From assembly GCA_003576535.1 (NCBI GenBank), contig QXCQ01000043.1:1-44015 (forward strand): a stretch of 44,015 nucleotides of DNA, given 5' to 3'. Within the stretch, counting starts at the first letter, position 1, and each line of letters opens with the position of its first letter. The notes beneath the pieces were generated by a model. The model was not told where the DNA came from. It was given only the letters and a program-made list of their open reading frames with translations, and searched no databases. Position numbers and translations under genes: made by a program. The DNA is from Nakamurella silvestris (GTDB lineage Bacteria; Actinomycetota; Actinomycetes; Mycobacteriales; Nakamurellaceae). Below, in pieces: positions 23,649 to 36,367 of this stretch.

Positions 23649-26600
23649 TTGGCAGTCTCTGGCACGTCAACGAACACCCAAACGCTCCCTGGAGCACCGA
23701 AGCGAGTTTCCTTCGCGAAGCTCCGTGAACCACTGGAAGTTCCGAACCTCCTCGCGCTGCAAACCGAGTCATTCGAATGGCTCGTGGGCGCGTCCGCATG
23801 GAAGTCGCGGCAGGAGGATCCGGCCACCCCCAGCGGGTTGGACGAGATCCTGGCCGAGATCTCACCGATCGAGGATTTCTCCGGCGAGCTCTCCCTGCGC
23901 TTCTTCGATCCTCGTTTCGACGAGGTCAAGGCGACCGAGGAGGAGTGCCGCGACAAGGACATGACCTACTCGGCACCACTGTTCGTCACTGCCGAGTTCA
24001 TGAACGGCGAAACGGGCGAGATCAAGTCCCAGACGGTCTTCATGGGTGATTTCCCCATGATGACCAGCAAGGGAACCTTCATCATCAACGGCACCGAGCG
24101 TGTCGTCGTCTCCCAGTTGGTCCGCTCCCCGGGTGTCTACTTCGACAGCACCCTCGACAAGCTGGCCGGCAAAGAGGTCTACTCCGTCAAGGTCATCCCG
24201 AGCCGTGGTGCATGGCTCGAGTTCGACATCGACAAGCGCGACACCATCGGTGTCCGTATCGACCGCAAGCGCCGCCAGCCGGTCACCGTGCTGCTGAAGG
24301 CCCTGGGCTGGGACACCGAGAAGATCCGCCAGCGGTTCTCCTGGTCCCCGGTTCTGCTGTCGACCCTGGAGAAGGACCACATCGCCGGTACCGACGAGGC
24401 GCTCCTGGACATCTACCGCAAGCTGCGCCCCGGCGAGCCGCCGACGCGTGAGTCGGCGCAGGCCCTGCTGGAGAACCTGTTCTTCAAGGACAAGCGCTAC
24501 GACCTGGCGAAGGTCGGCCGGTACAAGCTCAACAAGAAGCTCGAGCAGAACACCCCGAACTCGCACGGCACCCTGACCGAGGACGACCTGGTCGCCACGG
24601 TCGAGTACCTGCTGCGCCTGCACGCCGGTGACGAGACCTGGGCCCCGAACGGCGAGGAGCGGGTCGTCGAGGTCGACGACATCGACCACTTCGGCAACCG
24701 TCGCCTGCGTACCGTCGGCGAGCTCATCCAGAACCAGATCCGCGTGGGTCTGTCCCGGATGGAGCGCGTGGTCCGCGAGCGGATGACGACCCAGGACCGC
24801 GAGGCGATCACCCCGCAGACCCTGATCAACATCCGGCCGGTCGTCGCCTCCATCAAGGAGTTCTTCGGCACCAGCCAGCTGTCCCAGTTCATGGACCAGA
24901 CCAACCCGCTGGCCGGGCTGACGCACAAGCGTCGGCTCTCCGCCCTCGGGCCGGGTGGTCTGTCCCGTGAGCGCGCCAGCCTCGAGGTCCGTGACGTCCA
25001 CCCGTCCCACTACGGCCGTATGTGCCCGATCGAGACCCCGGAAGGCCCCAACATCGGCCTGATCGGGTCCCTGTCGACCTTCGCCCGGGTGAACCCGTTC
25101 GGTTTCATCGAGACCCCGTACCGCAAGGTCGAGAACGGCCGCGTCACCGATGTCACCGAGTACCTGACGGCCGACCTCGAGGATCGCTACGTCATCGCCC
25201 AGGCGAACGCCAAGATCGATGCCAACGGCTCCTTCACCGAGGCCCGCGTCCTCGTCCGCCGTCGTGGCGGCGAGGTCGATCAGGTCCTGCCGGACGCCGT
25301 CGAGTACATGGACGTCTCCCCGCGCCAGATGGTGTCCGTCGCCACCGCGATGATCCCGTTCCTGGAGCACGACGAGGCCAACCGTGCACTCATGGGCGCC
25401 AACATGCAGCGCCAGTCGGTGCCGCTGTTGCGTTCGGAGGCCCCTCTCGTCGGAACCGGCATGGAACTGCGCGCCGCAGTCGATGCCGGCGACGTCGTGG
25501 TGGCCGAGAAGGCCGGTGTGGTCGAAGAGGTCACCGCCGACTACGTCTCGGTCATGGCCGACGACGGGCAGCACCGCACCTACCGTCTGCACAAGTTCCG
25601 CCGCTCCAACCAGGGCACCAGCTTCAACCAGAAGCCGGTGGTCGAGGAAGGCCAGCGCGTCGAGATCGGACAGGTCCTCGCGGACGGTCCGTGCACCGAC
25701 GAAGGAGAGATGGCCCTCGGAAAGAACCTGCTCGTGGCATTCATGCCGTGGGAAGGCCACAACTACGAGGACGCGATCATCCTGAGCCAGCGGATCGTCC
25801 AGGACGACGTCCTGACCTCGATCCACATCGAAGAGCACGAGATCGATGCGCGCGACACCAAGCTCGGGCCGGAAGAGATCACCCGGGACATCCCGAACGT
25901 CTCCGAAGAGGTCCTCGCCGACCTCGACGAGCGCGGCATCATCCGTATCGGCGCCGAGGTCCAGGACGGCGACGTCCTGGTCGGCAAGGTCACGCCCAAG
26001 GGCGAGACCGAGCTGACCCCGGAGGAGCGTCTGCTCCGTGCCATCTTCGGTGAGAAGGCCCGCGAGGTCCGCGACACCTCCCTCAAGGTTCCCCACGGCG
26101 AGACCGGCAAGGTCATCGGTATCCGGGTGTTCTCCCGGGACGAGGACGGCGCCGAGCTGCCCCCGGGCGTCAACGAGCTGGTCCGCGTCTACGTGGCCCA
26201 GAAGCGGAAGATCCAGGACGGCGACAAGCTCGCAGGCCGTCACGGCAACAAGGGCGTCATCGGCAAGATCCTCCCGGTCGAGGACATGCCCTTCCTTGCG
26301 GACGGCACCCCGGTCGACATCGTGCTCAACCCGCACGGTGTTCCGCGACGGATGAACGTCGGTCAGATCCTGGAGACCCACCTCGGGTGGGTCGCCAACC
26401 AGGGCTGGCAGATCGAGGGATCCCCGGAGTGGGCCGCGAACCTGTCCGAGGACGCCCAGGCGGCTGCTCCGAAGACCCGTACCGCTTCGCCCGTCTTCGA
26501 CGGTGCCAGCGAGGACGAGATCGCCGGTCTGCTGGCCTCGACCATCCCCACCCGGGACGGCGAGCGTCTGGTCAAGACCGACGGCAAGGCCACGCTGATC

Positions 26601-27107
26601 GACGGCCGCTCCGGTGAGCCGTTCCCGTACCCGGTCTCGGTCGGTTACATGTACATCATCAAGCTGCTCCACCTGGTCGACGACAAGATCCACGCGCGTT
26701 CGACCGGCCCGTACTCGATGATCACCCAGCAGCCGCTCGGCGGTAAGGCCCAGTTCGGTGGCCAGCGCTTCGGTGAGATGGAGTGCTGGGCGATGCAGGC
26801 CTACGGCGCCGCCTACACCCTGCAGGAACTGCTGACCATCAAGTCGGATGACATCGTCGGCCGCGTCAAGGTCTACGAAGCCATCGTCAAGGGTGAGAAC
26901 ATCCCGGAGCCGGGGATCCCCGAGTCGTTCAAGGTGCTCCTCAAGGAGCTCCAGGCCCTGTGCCTGAACGTCGAGGTGCTCTCCAGCGACGGTGTCGCCA
27001 TCGAAATGCGTGATAGCGATGACGACGATCTCGAGCGTGCTGCGGCGAACCTCGGAATCAACCTGTCCCGCAACGAGTCGGCCTCCGTGGACGATCTCGT
27101 TAATTAA
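23649..27107 (+). CDS. rpoB: DNA-directed RNA polymerase beta subunit
   Basis: The 1152-residue beta subunit of RNA polymerase. The N-terminus ([20 protein letters not shown]) is of actinobacterial type. The rifampicin region reads [19 protein letters not shown], with D416, H426 and S431 at the positions of E. coli D516, H526 and S531, so the main resistance sites are unchanged. T418 and A422 differ from the E. coli N518 and S522. The late [14 protein letters not shown] segment and the C-terminal [16 protein letters not shown] region are intact. TTG 23649 follows GGAAGGACGAATC; a second TTG five codons upstream is possible. The gene has its own promoter and is followed by rpoC after 129 bp. 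Confidence 0.97.
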   Translation: MAVSGTSTNTQTLPGAPKRVSFAKLREPLEVPNLLALQTESFEWLVGASAWKSRQEDPATPSGLDEILAEISPIEDFSGELSLRFFDPRFDEVKATEEECRDKDMTYSAPLFVTAEFMNGETGEIKSQTVFMGDFPMMTSKGTFIINGTERVVVSQLVRSPGVYFDSTLDKLAGKEVYSVKVIPSRGAWLEFDIDKRDTIGVRIDRKRRQPVTVLLKALGWDTEKIRQRFSWSPVLLSTLEKDHIAGTDEALLDIYRKLRPGEPPTRESAQALLENLFFKDKRYDLAKVGRYKLNKKLEQNTPNSHGTLTEDDLVATVEYLLRLHAGDETWAPNGEERVVEVDDIDHFGNRRLRTVGELIQNQIRVGLSRMERVVRERMTTQDREAITPQTLINIRPVVASIKEFFGTSQLSQFMDQTNPLAGLTHKRRLSALGPGGLSRERASLEVRDVHPSHYGRMCPIETPEGPNIGLIGSLSTFARVNPFGFIETPYRKVENGRVTDVTEYLTADLEDRYVIAQANAKIDANGSFTEARVLVRRRGGEVDQVLPDAVEYMDVSPRQMVSVATAMIPFLEHDEANRALMGANMQRQSVPLLRSEAPLVGTGMELRAAVDAGDVVVAEKAGVVEEVTADYVSVMADDGQHRTYRLHKFRRSNQGTSFNQKPVVEEGQRVEIGQVLADGPCTDEGEMALGKNLLVAFMPWEGHNYEDAIILSQRIVQDDVLTSIHIEEHEIDARDTKLGPEEITRDIPNVSEEVLADLDERGIIRIGAEVQDGDVLVGKVTPKGETELTPEERLLRAIFGEKAREVRDTSLKVPHGETGKVIGIRVFSRDEDGAELPPGVNELVRVYVAQKRKIQDGDKLAGRHGNKGVIGKILPVEDMPFLADGTPVDIVLNPHGVPRRMNVGQILETHLGWVANQGWQIEGSPEWAANLSEDAQAAAPKTRTASPVFDGASEDEIAGLLASTIPTRDGERLVKTDGKATLIDGRSGEPFPYPVSVGYMYIIKLLHLVDDKIHARSTGPYSMITQQPLGGKAQFGGQRFGEMECWAMQAYGAAYTLQELLTIKSDDIVGRVKVYEAIVKGENIPEPGIPESFKVLLKELQALCLNVEVLSSDGVAIEMRDSDDDDLERAAANLGINLSRNESASVDDLVN

Positions 27108-27120
27108 TCGGAAATGCTCA

Positions 27121-27153
27121 CCCCGCGCCGGGCCTACCCGGCCCGGCGCGGGG
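27121..27153 (+). other. Perfect 14-bp hairpin between rpoB and rpoC
   Basis: CCCCGCGCCGGGCC and GGCCCGGCGCGGGG pair perfectly around TACCC, starting 13 bases after the rpoB stop. There is no T-run and no second rpoC promoter was recognised. It may partly stop transcription, or act as a processing or stabilising element in the rpoBC mRNA. Confidence 0.75.
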
Positions 27154-27236
27154 ACTGAGCCTCCACCCCCGGATCGATCTGCGGAAACAGTGCAGACAGG
27201 TCCACTCGAATTCGAGAAGACAGGGATACAAATCTA

Positions 27237-31196
<3,960 letters not shown>

Positions 31197-31211
31197 TCCA
31201 GTTCTGCTCCG

Positions 31212-31255
31212 GGGCCGGCCCCCACTCCGTTCGCGGGGTGGGGGCCGGCCCTTTT
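31212..31255 (+). terminator. Intrinsic terminator after rpoC
   Basis: GGGCCGGCCCCCAC and GTGGGGGCCGGCCC pair perfectly over 14 bp around a 12-base loop, followed by four T. Confidence 0.92.
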
Positions 31256-31294
31256 GGTGTGCGCCCTGCGGCGGGCTCGGTCACATTCCGCCTT

Positions 31295-31346
31295 GCGGCG
31301 GGTTATGCGCAGCTCTCGGGCCGAATTGCTGCGCATATCCCACCGC
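31295..31346. repeat. Family B palindrome, copy 3
   Basis: GCGGCGGGTTATGCGCAG pairs with CTGCGCATATCCCACCGC (two changes tolerated) around a loop with CGGGCCGAATT. It lies 40 bases beyond the rpoC terminator, again downstream of a gene. Confidence 0.85.
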
Positions 31347-31429
31347 GAGATTGGTCGGTCACATCACCGTTTGTAGGTTCTGAGCGTGGGTACTAGTCCG
31401 ATCAGGTGACGCGAGAAACGGGGATGGAC

Positions 31430-31570
31430 ATGGACTGGTGGGTATGGCTGATCATCGTGGTGGTGGTCATCGCGGTGCTGGTGGGCGGCTTCGTCGCCGT
31501 CCAGGCCAAACGCAGGTCAGGCGGTGTGATCATCAGTGATCGCAACCGCAAGCGCGGAGGTGGGGCATGA
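31430..31570 (+). CDS. Small single-pass membrane protein
   Basis: A 46-residue protein, MDWWVWLIIVVVVIAVLVGG followed by a basic tail (VQAKRRSGG, then SDRNRKRGGGA). One membrane helix at the N-terminus and positive charge behind it predict an N-out/C-in anchor. The stop overlaps the next start (ATGA), so translation is coupled to the first PRC-barrel gene. ATG 31430 was preferred over ATG 31424 because the GGGG ribosome site fits it better. No family was recognised. Confidence 0.7.
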   Translation: MDWWVWLIIVVVVIAVLVGGFVAVQAKRRSGGVIISDRNRKRGGGA

Positions 31571-32157
31571 GTACGCTGATCCGTGCTTCGGCGCTGGCGA
31601 AACTACCGGTGGTGACCTTTGCCGGTGAAGACATCGCCCAGCTCAAGGACATCGTGTACGCCGCGAACGGCGGTCAGATCGGTGCCTTCACCCTGGCCGG
31701 TCGCGGCATCTTCGCCGGACCCCTGAAGACGTCACTGCCCTGGGCAGCCGTGGTGGGCCTGGGCCCGGACGCGGTGATCATCGAGTCCGAGGAGGTCCTG
31801 CAACCGACCTCCGACGTCATCGGCTCGGCCGGTGACGGGGCCACCGGTGGCGGCGACATCCTCAAATCGGAGGTGTTGACCGACACCGGAACCTCGCTGG
31901 GACGGGTGGTCGACGTGATCATCGGGATCGGCGGCGGCGGCCGTGATCAGGCAGACGTCGTCGGCTACGAGATCGAACCGGCCGAATCCCTCGGGCGGGG
32001 GAAGCAGCACCTGCTGATCCCCTTGCCGGACACCCTTGCCGCGTCCGGTGAGCACCTGATGGTGCCGGCCTCGGCGAGCGATTACCTGACCGATGACTTG
32101 AGCGCCTTCGGCACCGCCGTCGACGCCTTCCGCTCCCAGCTGGCCGGAGGTCGCTGA
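31567..32157 (+). CDS. PRC-barrel domain protein 1
   Basis: A 196-residue cytoplasmic protein that appears to contain two PRC-barrel units. The first is near 5-80 (SALAKLPVVTFAGEDIAQLK, GQIGAFTLAGRG). The second is near 98-175 (LKSEVLTDTGTSLGRVVDVI, DVVGYEIEPAE). PRC barrels are small beta domains found in photosynthetic reaction centre H subunits and in the ribosome maturation factor RimM; they mediate protein or RNA contacts. The middle is Gly-rich (GSAGDGATGGGD). It overlaps the small membrane protein upstream and the second PRC protein downstream, which points to a joint function that is not known. Confidence 0.8.
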   Translation: MSTLIRASALAKLPVVTFAGEDIAQLKDIVYAANGGQIGAFTLAGRGIFAGPLKTSLPWAAVVGLGPDAVIIESEEVLQPTSDVIGSAGDGATGGGDILKSEVLTDTGTSLGRVVDVIIGIGGGGRDQADVVGYEIEPAESLGRGKQHLLIPLPDTLAASGEHLMVPASASDYLTDDLSAFGTAVDAFRSQLAGGR

Positions 32158-32591
32158 TGTTGTTCTCCCAGGCGCAGGGCCGACGAGTCGTCAGCACCGC
32201 CGACGCCGACACGGTCGGGCTGATCGACGGGTACGTCATCGACCCGACCCGGCAGCAGGTGGTGGCGTTGAACCTCAAGAAGACCGCCGGCAGCGGCGAT
32301 GTGTTGCCCTGGCCGGATCTGCTGGCCTTCGGTGACGACGCCGTCACGGTTGAACGATCCACCGTGGTGGTCGAGGCCGACGAACGGATCGCCGAGCTGA
32401 GCGGCAAACACCACACCATCCTGCGCAAACAGGTGCTGACGACCTCCGGGCAGCAGATCGGCAAGGTGCAGGACGTGGACTTCGATCCGGCCGACGGTCG
32501 CATCCTGACCCTGATCCTGGACAACCAGGTGCAGGTGGCCGGGACGAACCTGCTCGGCGTGGGGTCCTATGCAGTGGTGGTCCGCAGCTGA
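32157..32591 (+). CDS. PRC-barrel domain protein 2
   Basis: A 144-residue protein with two PRC-barrel-like halves: SQAQGRRVVSTADADTVGLI with VIDPTRQQVVALNLKK, then LRKQVLTTSGQQIGKVQDVD with ADGRILTLILD. The A of its ATG is the last base of the preceding TGA, so it is tightly coupled to PRC protein 1. Together with the small membrane protein the unit could form a membrane-tethered assembly, but nothing in the sequence tells its task. It is closed by a hairpin terminator shared with the convergent alkC. Confidence 0.8.
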   Translation: MLFSQAQGRRVVSTADADTVGLIDGYVIDPTRQQVVALNLKKTAGSGDVLPWPDLLAFGDDAVTVERSTVVVEADERIAELSGKHHTILRKQVLTTSGQQIGKVQDVDFDPADGRILTLILDNQVQVAGTNLLGVGSYAVVVRS

Positions 32592-32607
32592 CCTGCTCTC
32601 TCCCTGA

Positions 32608-32674
32608 CCGCGCTCCTTCCCGACTTCCGCGCTTGTTGCAACGAGCGCGAAAGTCGGGACGGAGCGCGGTTTTT
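32608..32674. terminator. Three-tier hairpin between convergent PRC operon and alkC
   Basis: Outer stem CCGCGCTCC/GGAGCGCGG, middle stem CCCGACTT/AAGTCGGG and inner stem CGCGCT/AGCGCG, with five T on the right side. It serves the rightward operon and probably also the leftward alkC. Architecture resembles 7541-7608. Confidence 0.8.
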
Positions 32675-32684
32675 GGGTTGTGGG

Positions 32685-33791
32685 TCAGAGTTGGAGATGG
32701 AAGGGCGTCCGGTGGTGCCGGGCGCCGTTGATCTGCAGCTCCACCGCGTGCTCACCTGCGTAGTGGACCCGGGTGGTGATCGGTTTGAAGGACTGCCGCT
32801 TGGTCAACGTCAGACGTTCGCCGGGCGCAACGGTCTTGGTGCCGAGTTTGAAGACCTTCTCGCTGTGGGTGCCGTTGCTCTTCAGGTAATGGATGACGTA
32901 GTCCACCGCGAGACGGGCCGGCTCTTCGCCCTCATTGGTGACGTCGAAGGTGAAGACCAGATCCCCGGGGCTGACGACGGTCCCGGCCTCCAACGCGAGG
33001 GCAGAGACGGACACGGTGGCGGGCTGGAAACCCATGAGCGCCAGGGCTTCCGGGTCGGCCTTCTTGATCAGGGTGCGCAGGCCGTGCCGGACCACCCAAC
33101 GGGTGTTCGTGTCCTCATCGGCGGCCAACCAGTCCCGCGCGGTGGCGGTGACGATCCCTGGGTTCTGCCGGCTCAGATCGTTGAGGTGGTTGGCCACGGA
33201 GCGTCGGACGTACTCGCTCGGGTCCCGGTGCAGCGCGGTCAGGATCGGCAGGGTCGCGGTGGGTGCTGCGAGCAGGGCCGGAACCCGGATCGCCCAGGGG
33301 AGGAACTGCCGGGTGCCCTCGCTGGCGAGGCGACGGACGTGCTCGTCCGGATGGGCGGTCCACCCGGTGACCACTTCCAGCGCCGCTGCCAGGTCCGCCT
33401 GCAGGAAGCGGCGGATCGCGAACTCGCTGGTGAGGCGTGGGGTGAGTTCGGCGAGCAGTTCGAGCCCGTCGATGAAGGCTGAGCGGGTGGGGCGTGGTCG
33501 CGTCGGAGCTGCCAGGGCGGCGGTGGCGACGGTCTCGGTGACCGGCCAGATCAGCCAACCGGTGAAGGCGGGGTCCGCCAGGGCGGCGCGGAAGATCGCG
33601 GCGATCTGTGGGTAATCGTCGGGGAGGTCGGCGAGCAGGGCGCGGCTGACGAGATCGCTGCGGGCGCGCAGGTTCAATTCGCCCAGTTGGGCGGTGGTCG
33701 CCCGGACTGCCGTGAAGGTGACGCCGGGGGCGGCCGGGGTGAGGACCCGGACCAGGGTGCGGATGGCTGATGCGTTGATCAGCTCGTTCAT
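32685..33791 (-). CDS. alkC: AlkC-like HEAT-repeat DNA alkylation repair protein
   Basis: A 368-residue protein of the AlkC/AlkD DNA glycosylase superfamily, built of HEAT repeats that wrap alkylated DNA. Typical segments are AIRRFLQADLAAALEVVTGW, HPDEHVRRLASEGTRQFLPW, DPSEYVRRSVANHLNDLSR and RWVVRHGLRTLIKK. The C-terminal 110 residues (from about VSALALEAG) form an Ig-like beta domain ending HHRTPFHLQL; an Ig-like C-terminal domain is known from one AlkC subgroup. The likely role is removal of 3-methyladenine or 3-methylcytosine. ATG 33791 is preferred; a GTG three codons earlier is possible. Confidence 0.85.
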   Translation of the reverse strand: MNELINASAIRTLVRVLTPAAPGVTFTAVRATTAQLGELNLRARSDLVSRALLADLPDDYPQIAAIFRAALADPAFTGWLIWPVTETVATAALAAPTRPRPTRSAFIDGLELLAELTPRLTSEFAIRRFLQADLAAALEVVTGWTAHPDEHVRRLASEGTRQFLPWAIRVPALLAAPTATLPILTALHRDPSEYVRRSVANHLNDLSRQNPGIVTATARDWLAADEDTNTRWVVRHGLRTLIKKADPEALALMGFQPATVSVSALALEAGTVVSPGDLVFTFDVTNEGEEPARLAVDYVIHYLKSNGTHSEKVFKLGTKTVAPGERLTLTKRQSFKPITTRVHYAGEHAVELQINGARHHRTPFHLQL

Positions 33792-33840
33792 GGTGCCCAC
33801 GGGGGTTCCTGTCGTCTTCGGTGTGCTCGTCGTTCTGCTC

Positions 33841-34089
33841 CCGCGAGTGGACGGTGACCCCCTGGTTTGGGGGTGTGGAGGTCCACTCGCGGTGGGGCCA
33901 GGTTCACCCTACGATCCGGGTGTGGGGGTCCGTTCGCGGTGGGGGGTGCGCGGCTTTGCTCCGCGAGTGGACGGTGGCACCTCTGGTTGTGGGGTGTGGT
34001 GGTCCGTTCGCGGTGGGGGGCTGCGCGGCTTTGCCTCCGCGAGTGGACGGTGACCCCCCTGGTTTGGGGGCGTGGAGGTCCGCTCGCGA
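33841..34089. repeat. Second cluster of family A palindromes
   Basis: Three full units lie at 33841-33892, 33961-34013 and 34037-34089, each from CCGCGAGTGGACGGTG to GGTCC(A/G)(C/T)TCGCG with a G/C-run hairpin between. A right-end half-unit lies at 33928-33939. The sequence GCGCGGCTTTG precedes two of the units. The cluster occupies most of the 500 bp gap between divergent alkC and the Ig-repeat gene; the rest (34090-34294) is relatively AT-rich and holds a putative promoter. Confidence 0.87.
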
Positions 34090-34236
34090 CGGGAGGGGTC
34101 CCCGGGCGGTGGCGCGGGAAGGCGAGGGGGGTGTCCACCTGGGCAAAGAATGCGGAATTCGTAACTGTCACTTAATTATGCCCGCCCGCATTTCTTCGCC
34201 GCAGACGTAATGCAATTTGCGTTTCCGACCTGTGGA

Positions 34237-34242
34237 TATAGT
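34237..34242 (+). promoter_or_regulatory. Possible -10 element of the Ig-repeat gene
   Basis: TATAGT lies 52 bp ahead of the start in a locally AT-rich segment. No good -35 hexamer is present at 16-18 bp, so this is tentative. Confidence 0.3.
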
Positions 34243-34294
34243 CGACAGGCTCGACAGGAACTACGTCGGGCCTGATCACACACCAGGAGTATTG

Positions 34295-36304
34295 ATGCAG
34301 CCAGCACGTCAAATCCGTCGTTTCCGACACAAGGCATGGGGTGCAACCCTTGTCGCGGGCCTTGTGTTGTCCATGTCCCCGGCGATCGCCCGGGCCGACC
34401 AGGCCGATCGTTTCGAAATTGCGACTCAGTCGCAGTCGAAGAATTCCGACAGGTCGGAGACCGATCTGACCTTGACGGTCGACAACTATCAACCGATGTT
34501 CGGTGACGCGGTGACCCTCACGGCCTCGGTGGCCGGTGACGGCGCCGTACCGACCGGGAAGGTCGTCTTCTTCGACGACACCGATGACGGCTCCGGCGGA
34601 ATCGAACTGAAACGCGTCGACCTCAGCGCAGGTAGCGCGACCTTCAGCCTTCCCATCACCAAGGACATTCAGATCCGCGCCGACTACCAGGGCGATGATC
34701 TCAACAACCCCAGCCAGGACTGGTCGGACGACATCCGGCCGATCGCCTGGCCGGTGGTCGTCAGCTCCTCCCTCCCGGCCTCGGTCACCGTCGGCAGCAC
34801 GACCGCCTTCAGTGTGACGGTGTCTGCGGTCCTCGGGGCCCGGAAGGGTCCGGCTCCCGCGGGAATCGTCTCCCTTTGGGTGGACGGCGAGCAGCGTGCC
34901 TCGGCGGTCCTGACCCGGGGCTCGGCGCGGCTCAACCTCGCCGCGTCCCGGCTGTCCATCGGTGCCCACGAGGTGGACATCGATTTCGCGCCCTCGGGGG
35001 ACGGTGCCGAGCCCGGTGACCTGGACGGCACGGTGGTGGTCAAGAAGCAGGTCTCGACCACTGCTCTGAAGCTCTCCCCGGCGAAGGTGAAGTCGGGGAA
35101 CCGGCTCAGCGCCTCGGTGTCGGTGAAGGCGGGGGGCGCACCGGCGACCGGGAAGGTGACGATCGCCTTCGGCTCCGCTCGTCGTACCGTCACGCTCAAC
35201 GGCGGGCGCGCGACCACGGCCCTGCCATCGGCGGTCGCGGCCAAGAAGTACACCGTCACGGCCTCCTACGCCGGAACCTCCACAGTCGCAGCAAGTTCGG
35301 CCAAGGCCGGGCTCACCGTGGTGAAGGCCAAGGCCACCATCGTCGCGAAGGTGAAGAAGAGCACCTACGGGAAGACGAGTGTCATCAAGGTCAAGGTGAA
35401 GGGCAACGGGTCGACCGCCGGCGGTACGGTCCTGGCGAAGCGGGGCGGAAAGACCCTTGCCTCGGCCCGCCTGTCCGGTGGCCAGGCGAAACTGAAGATC
35501 GGCAAGGGGTTCGCCTCGGGGACGACCTCGGTGGCACTGGTCTACAAGGGTGACTCGCGGCACCTCGCCGGCAGCAAGAGTGTGAAGGTCGTTCGTGCCA
35601 AGGCGAAGGCCTCGGTCAAGGCCTCCGTCAAGGGCTGGCCGGAGACGGTGTCGATGACGGTCTCCGGACCGGTCGGAGCGCCCCGCGGTGCGGTGAAGGT
35701 CGTCGCCGGCGGCAGGACAGTCGGTCAGGTGCAGTTGCACTCCGGCCGTGCCTCGGTCACCGTGCCGGCCTCTGCCCCCGATAGCTCCACCCTGACCATC
35801 GTCTACCCGGGGGACACCAACCATCGGGCGCGGACGGTGACGGTGAAACGTCCGAAACTGGCTGCCGCGTTGTCGGTCTCCGCCATCGCCTCGGTGACGA
35901 CCGAGCAACGGGCGACGGTCGCGGTCCGGGTGTCGACCGTGCGTGGTGCGGCCTCCGGTGAGGTGCGTGTGCTGGAGTACGGGCAGGTGCTGGCCGGTGC
36001 GACGCTCGTCAACGGCGCCGCGACCATCACGCTGCCCACCCTGTGGTCGGGGACCCATGAGCTGACCGTCAAGTACTACGGGAACGGCCGGACCGCTGCG
36101 GCCTCGGCAGGACGCTCGGTCCAGGTGACGCTGCCGCCGGTCGCGCCGCCGCCGGTCGTGGTCACCCCGCCGTCCTCCGGCAACAACGGTCCGTTCAAGA
36201 ACTGCACCGAGGTGCGGGCCGCCGGGCGTGCGCCGATCTACCGTGGTGAGCCCGGGTTCGAGCAGAAGTTCGACCGGGACAACGACGGGATCGGTTGCGA
36301 GTAG
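34295..36304 (+). CDS. Secreted Ig-repeat protein with excalibur calcium-binding end
   Basis: A 669-residue exported protein. Its signal peptide ends at ARA (residue 34). Six Ig-like repeats of 80-90 residues follow, each with a TGKV or GAVKV-type strand and a final YxGD or YPGDT turn. A Pro-rich spacer leads to a C-terminal excalibur domain with CTEVRAAGRAPIYRGEPGF and DRDNDGIGCE, where the DxDxDGxxCE loop binds calcium in this family. Repeats 3-5 are unusually rich in lysine (for example STYGKTSVIKVKVKGNG), giving a basic middle likely to bind wall polymers or DNA. ATG 34295 was chosen because CAGGAG is seven bases upstream; earlier in-frame codons would hide the signal peptide. No membrane or wall anchor is seen. 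Confidence 0.85.
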   Translation: MQPARQIRRFRHKAWGATLVAGLVLSMSPAIARADQADRFEIATQSQSKNSDRSETDLTLTVDNYQPMFGDAVTLTASVAGDGAVPTGKVVFFDDTDDGSGGIELKRVDLSAGSATFSLPITKDIQIRADYQGDDLNNPSQDWSDDIRPIAWPVVVSSSLPASVTVGSTTAFSVTVSAVLGARKGPAPAGIVSLWVDGEQRASAVLTRGSARLNLAASRLSIGAHEVDIDFAPSGDGAEPGDLDGTVVVKKQVSTTALKLSPAKVKSGNRLSASVSVKAGGAPATGKVTIAFGSARRTVTLNGGRATTALPSAVAAKKYTVTASYAGTSTVAASSAKAGLTVVKAKATIVAKVKKSTYGKTSVIKVKVKGNGSTAGGTVLAKRGGKTLASARLSGGQAKLKIGKGFASGTTSVALVYKGDSRHLAGSKSVKVVRAKAKASVKASVKGWPETVSMTVSGPVGAPRGAVKVVAGGRTVGQVQLHSGRASVTVPASAPDSSTLTIVYPGDTNHRARTVTVKRPKLAAALSVSAIASVTTEQRATVAVRVSTVRGAASGEVRVLEYGQVLAGATLVNGAATITLPTLWSGTHELTVKYYGNGRTAAASAGRSVQVTLPPVAPPPVVVTPPSSGNNGPFKNCTEVRAAGRAPIYRGEPGFEQKFDRDNDGIGCE

Positions 36305-36320
36305 TCCGCTTCCGGACTGA

Positions 36321-36367
36321 CGAGTGGACCCTCACACCCCGCTGGACCGGGTGTGAGGGTCCACTCG
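36321..36367. repeat. Family A palindrome, single copy, perfect 19-bp stem
   Basis: CGAGTGGACCCTCACACCC and its exact reverse complement enclose a 9-base loop. The stop codon of the leftward lysR gene (36332-36334) lies inside the left arm, so the repeat provides the last dozen codons of that gene. It also lies 16 bases after the end of the Ig-repeat gene and could terminate both transcripts. Confidence 0.92.

Noticed and set aside
24891-24941. Rifampicin resistance mutation in rpoB
   Set aside because: The residues that give strong resistance when changed (E. coli D516, H526, S531 equivalents) are wild type.
33841-34089. Possible replication origin or iteron cluster
   Set aside because: The units are the same G/C-rich palindromes as at the window start, with no DnaA boxes or replication genes nearby.
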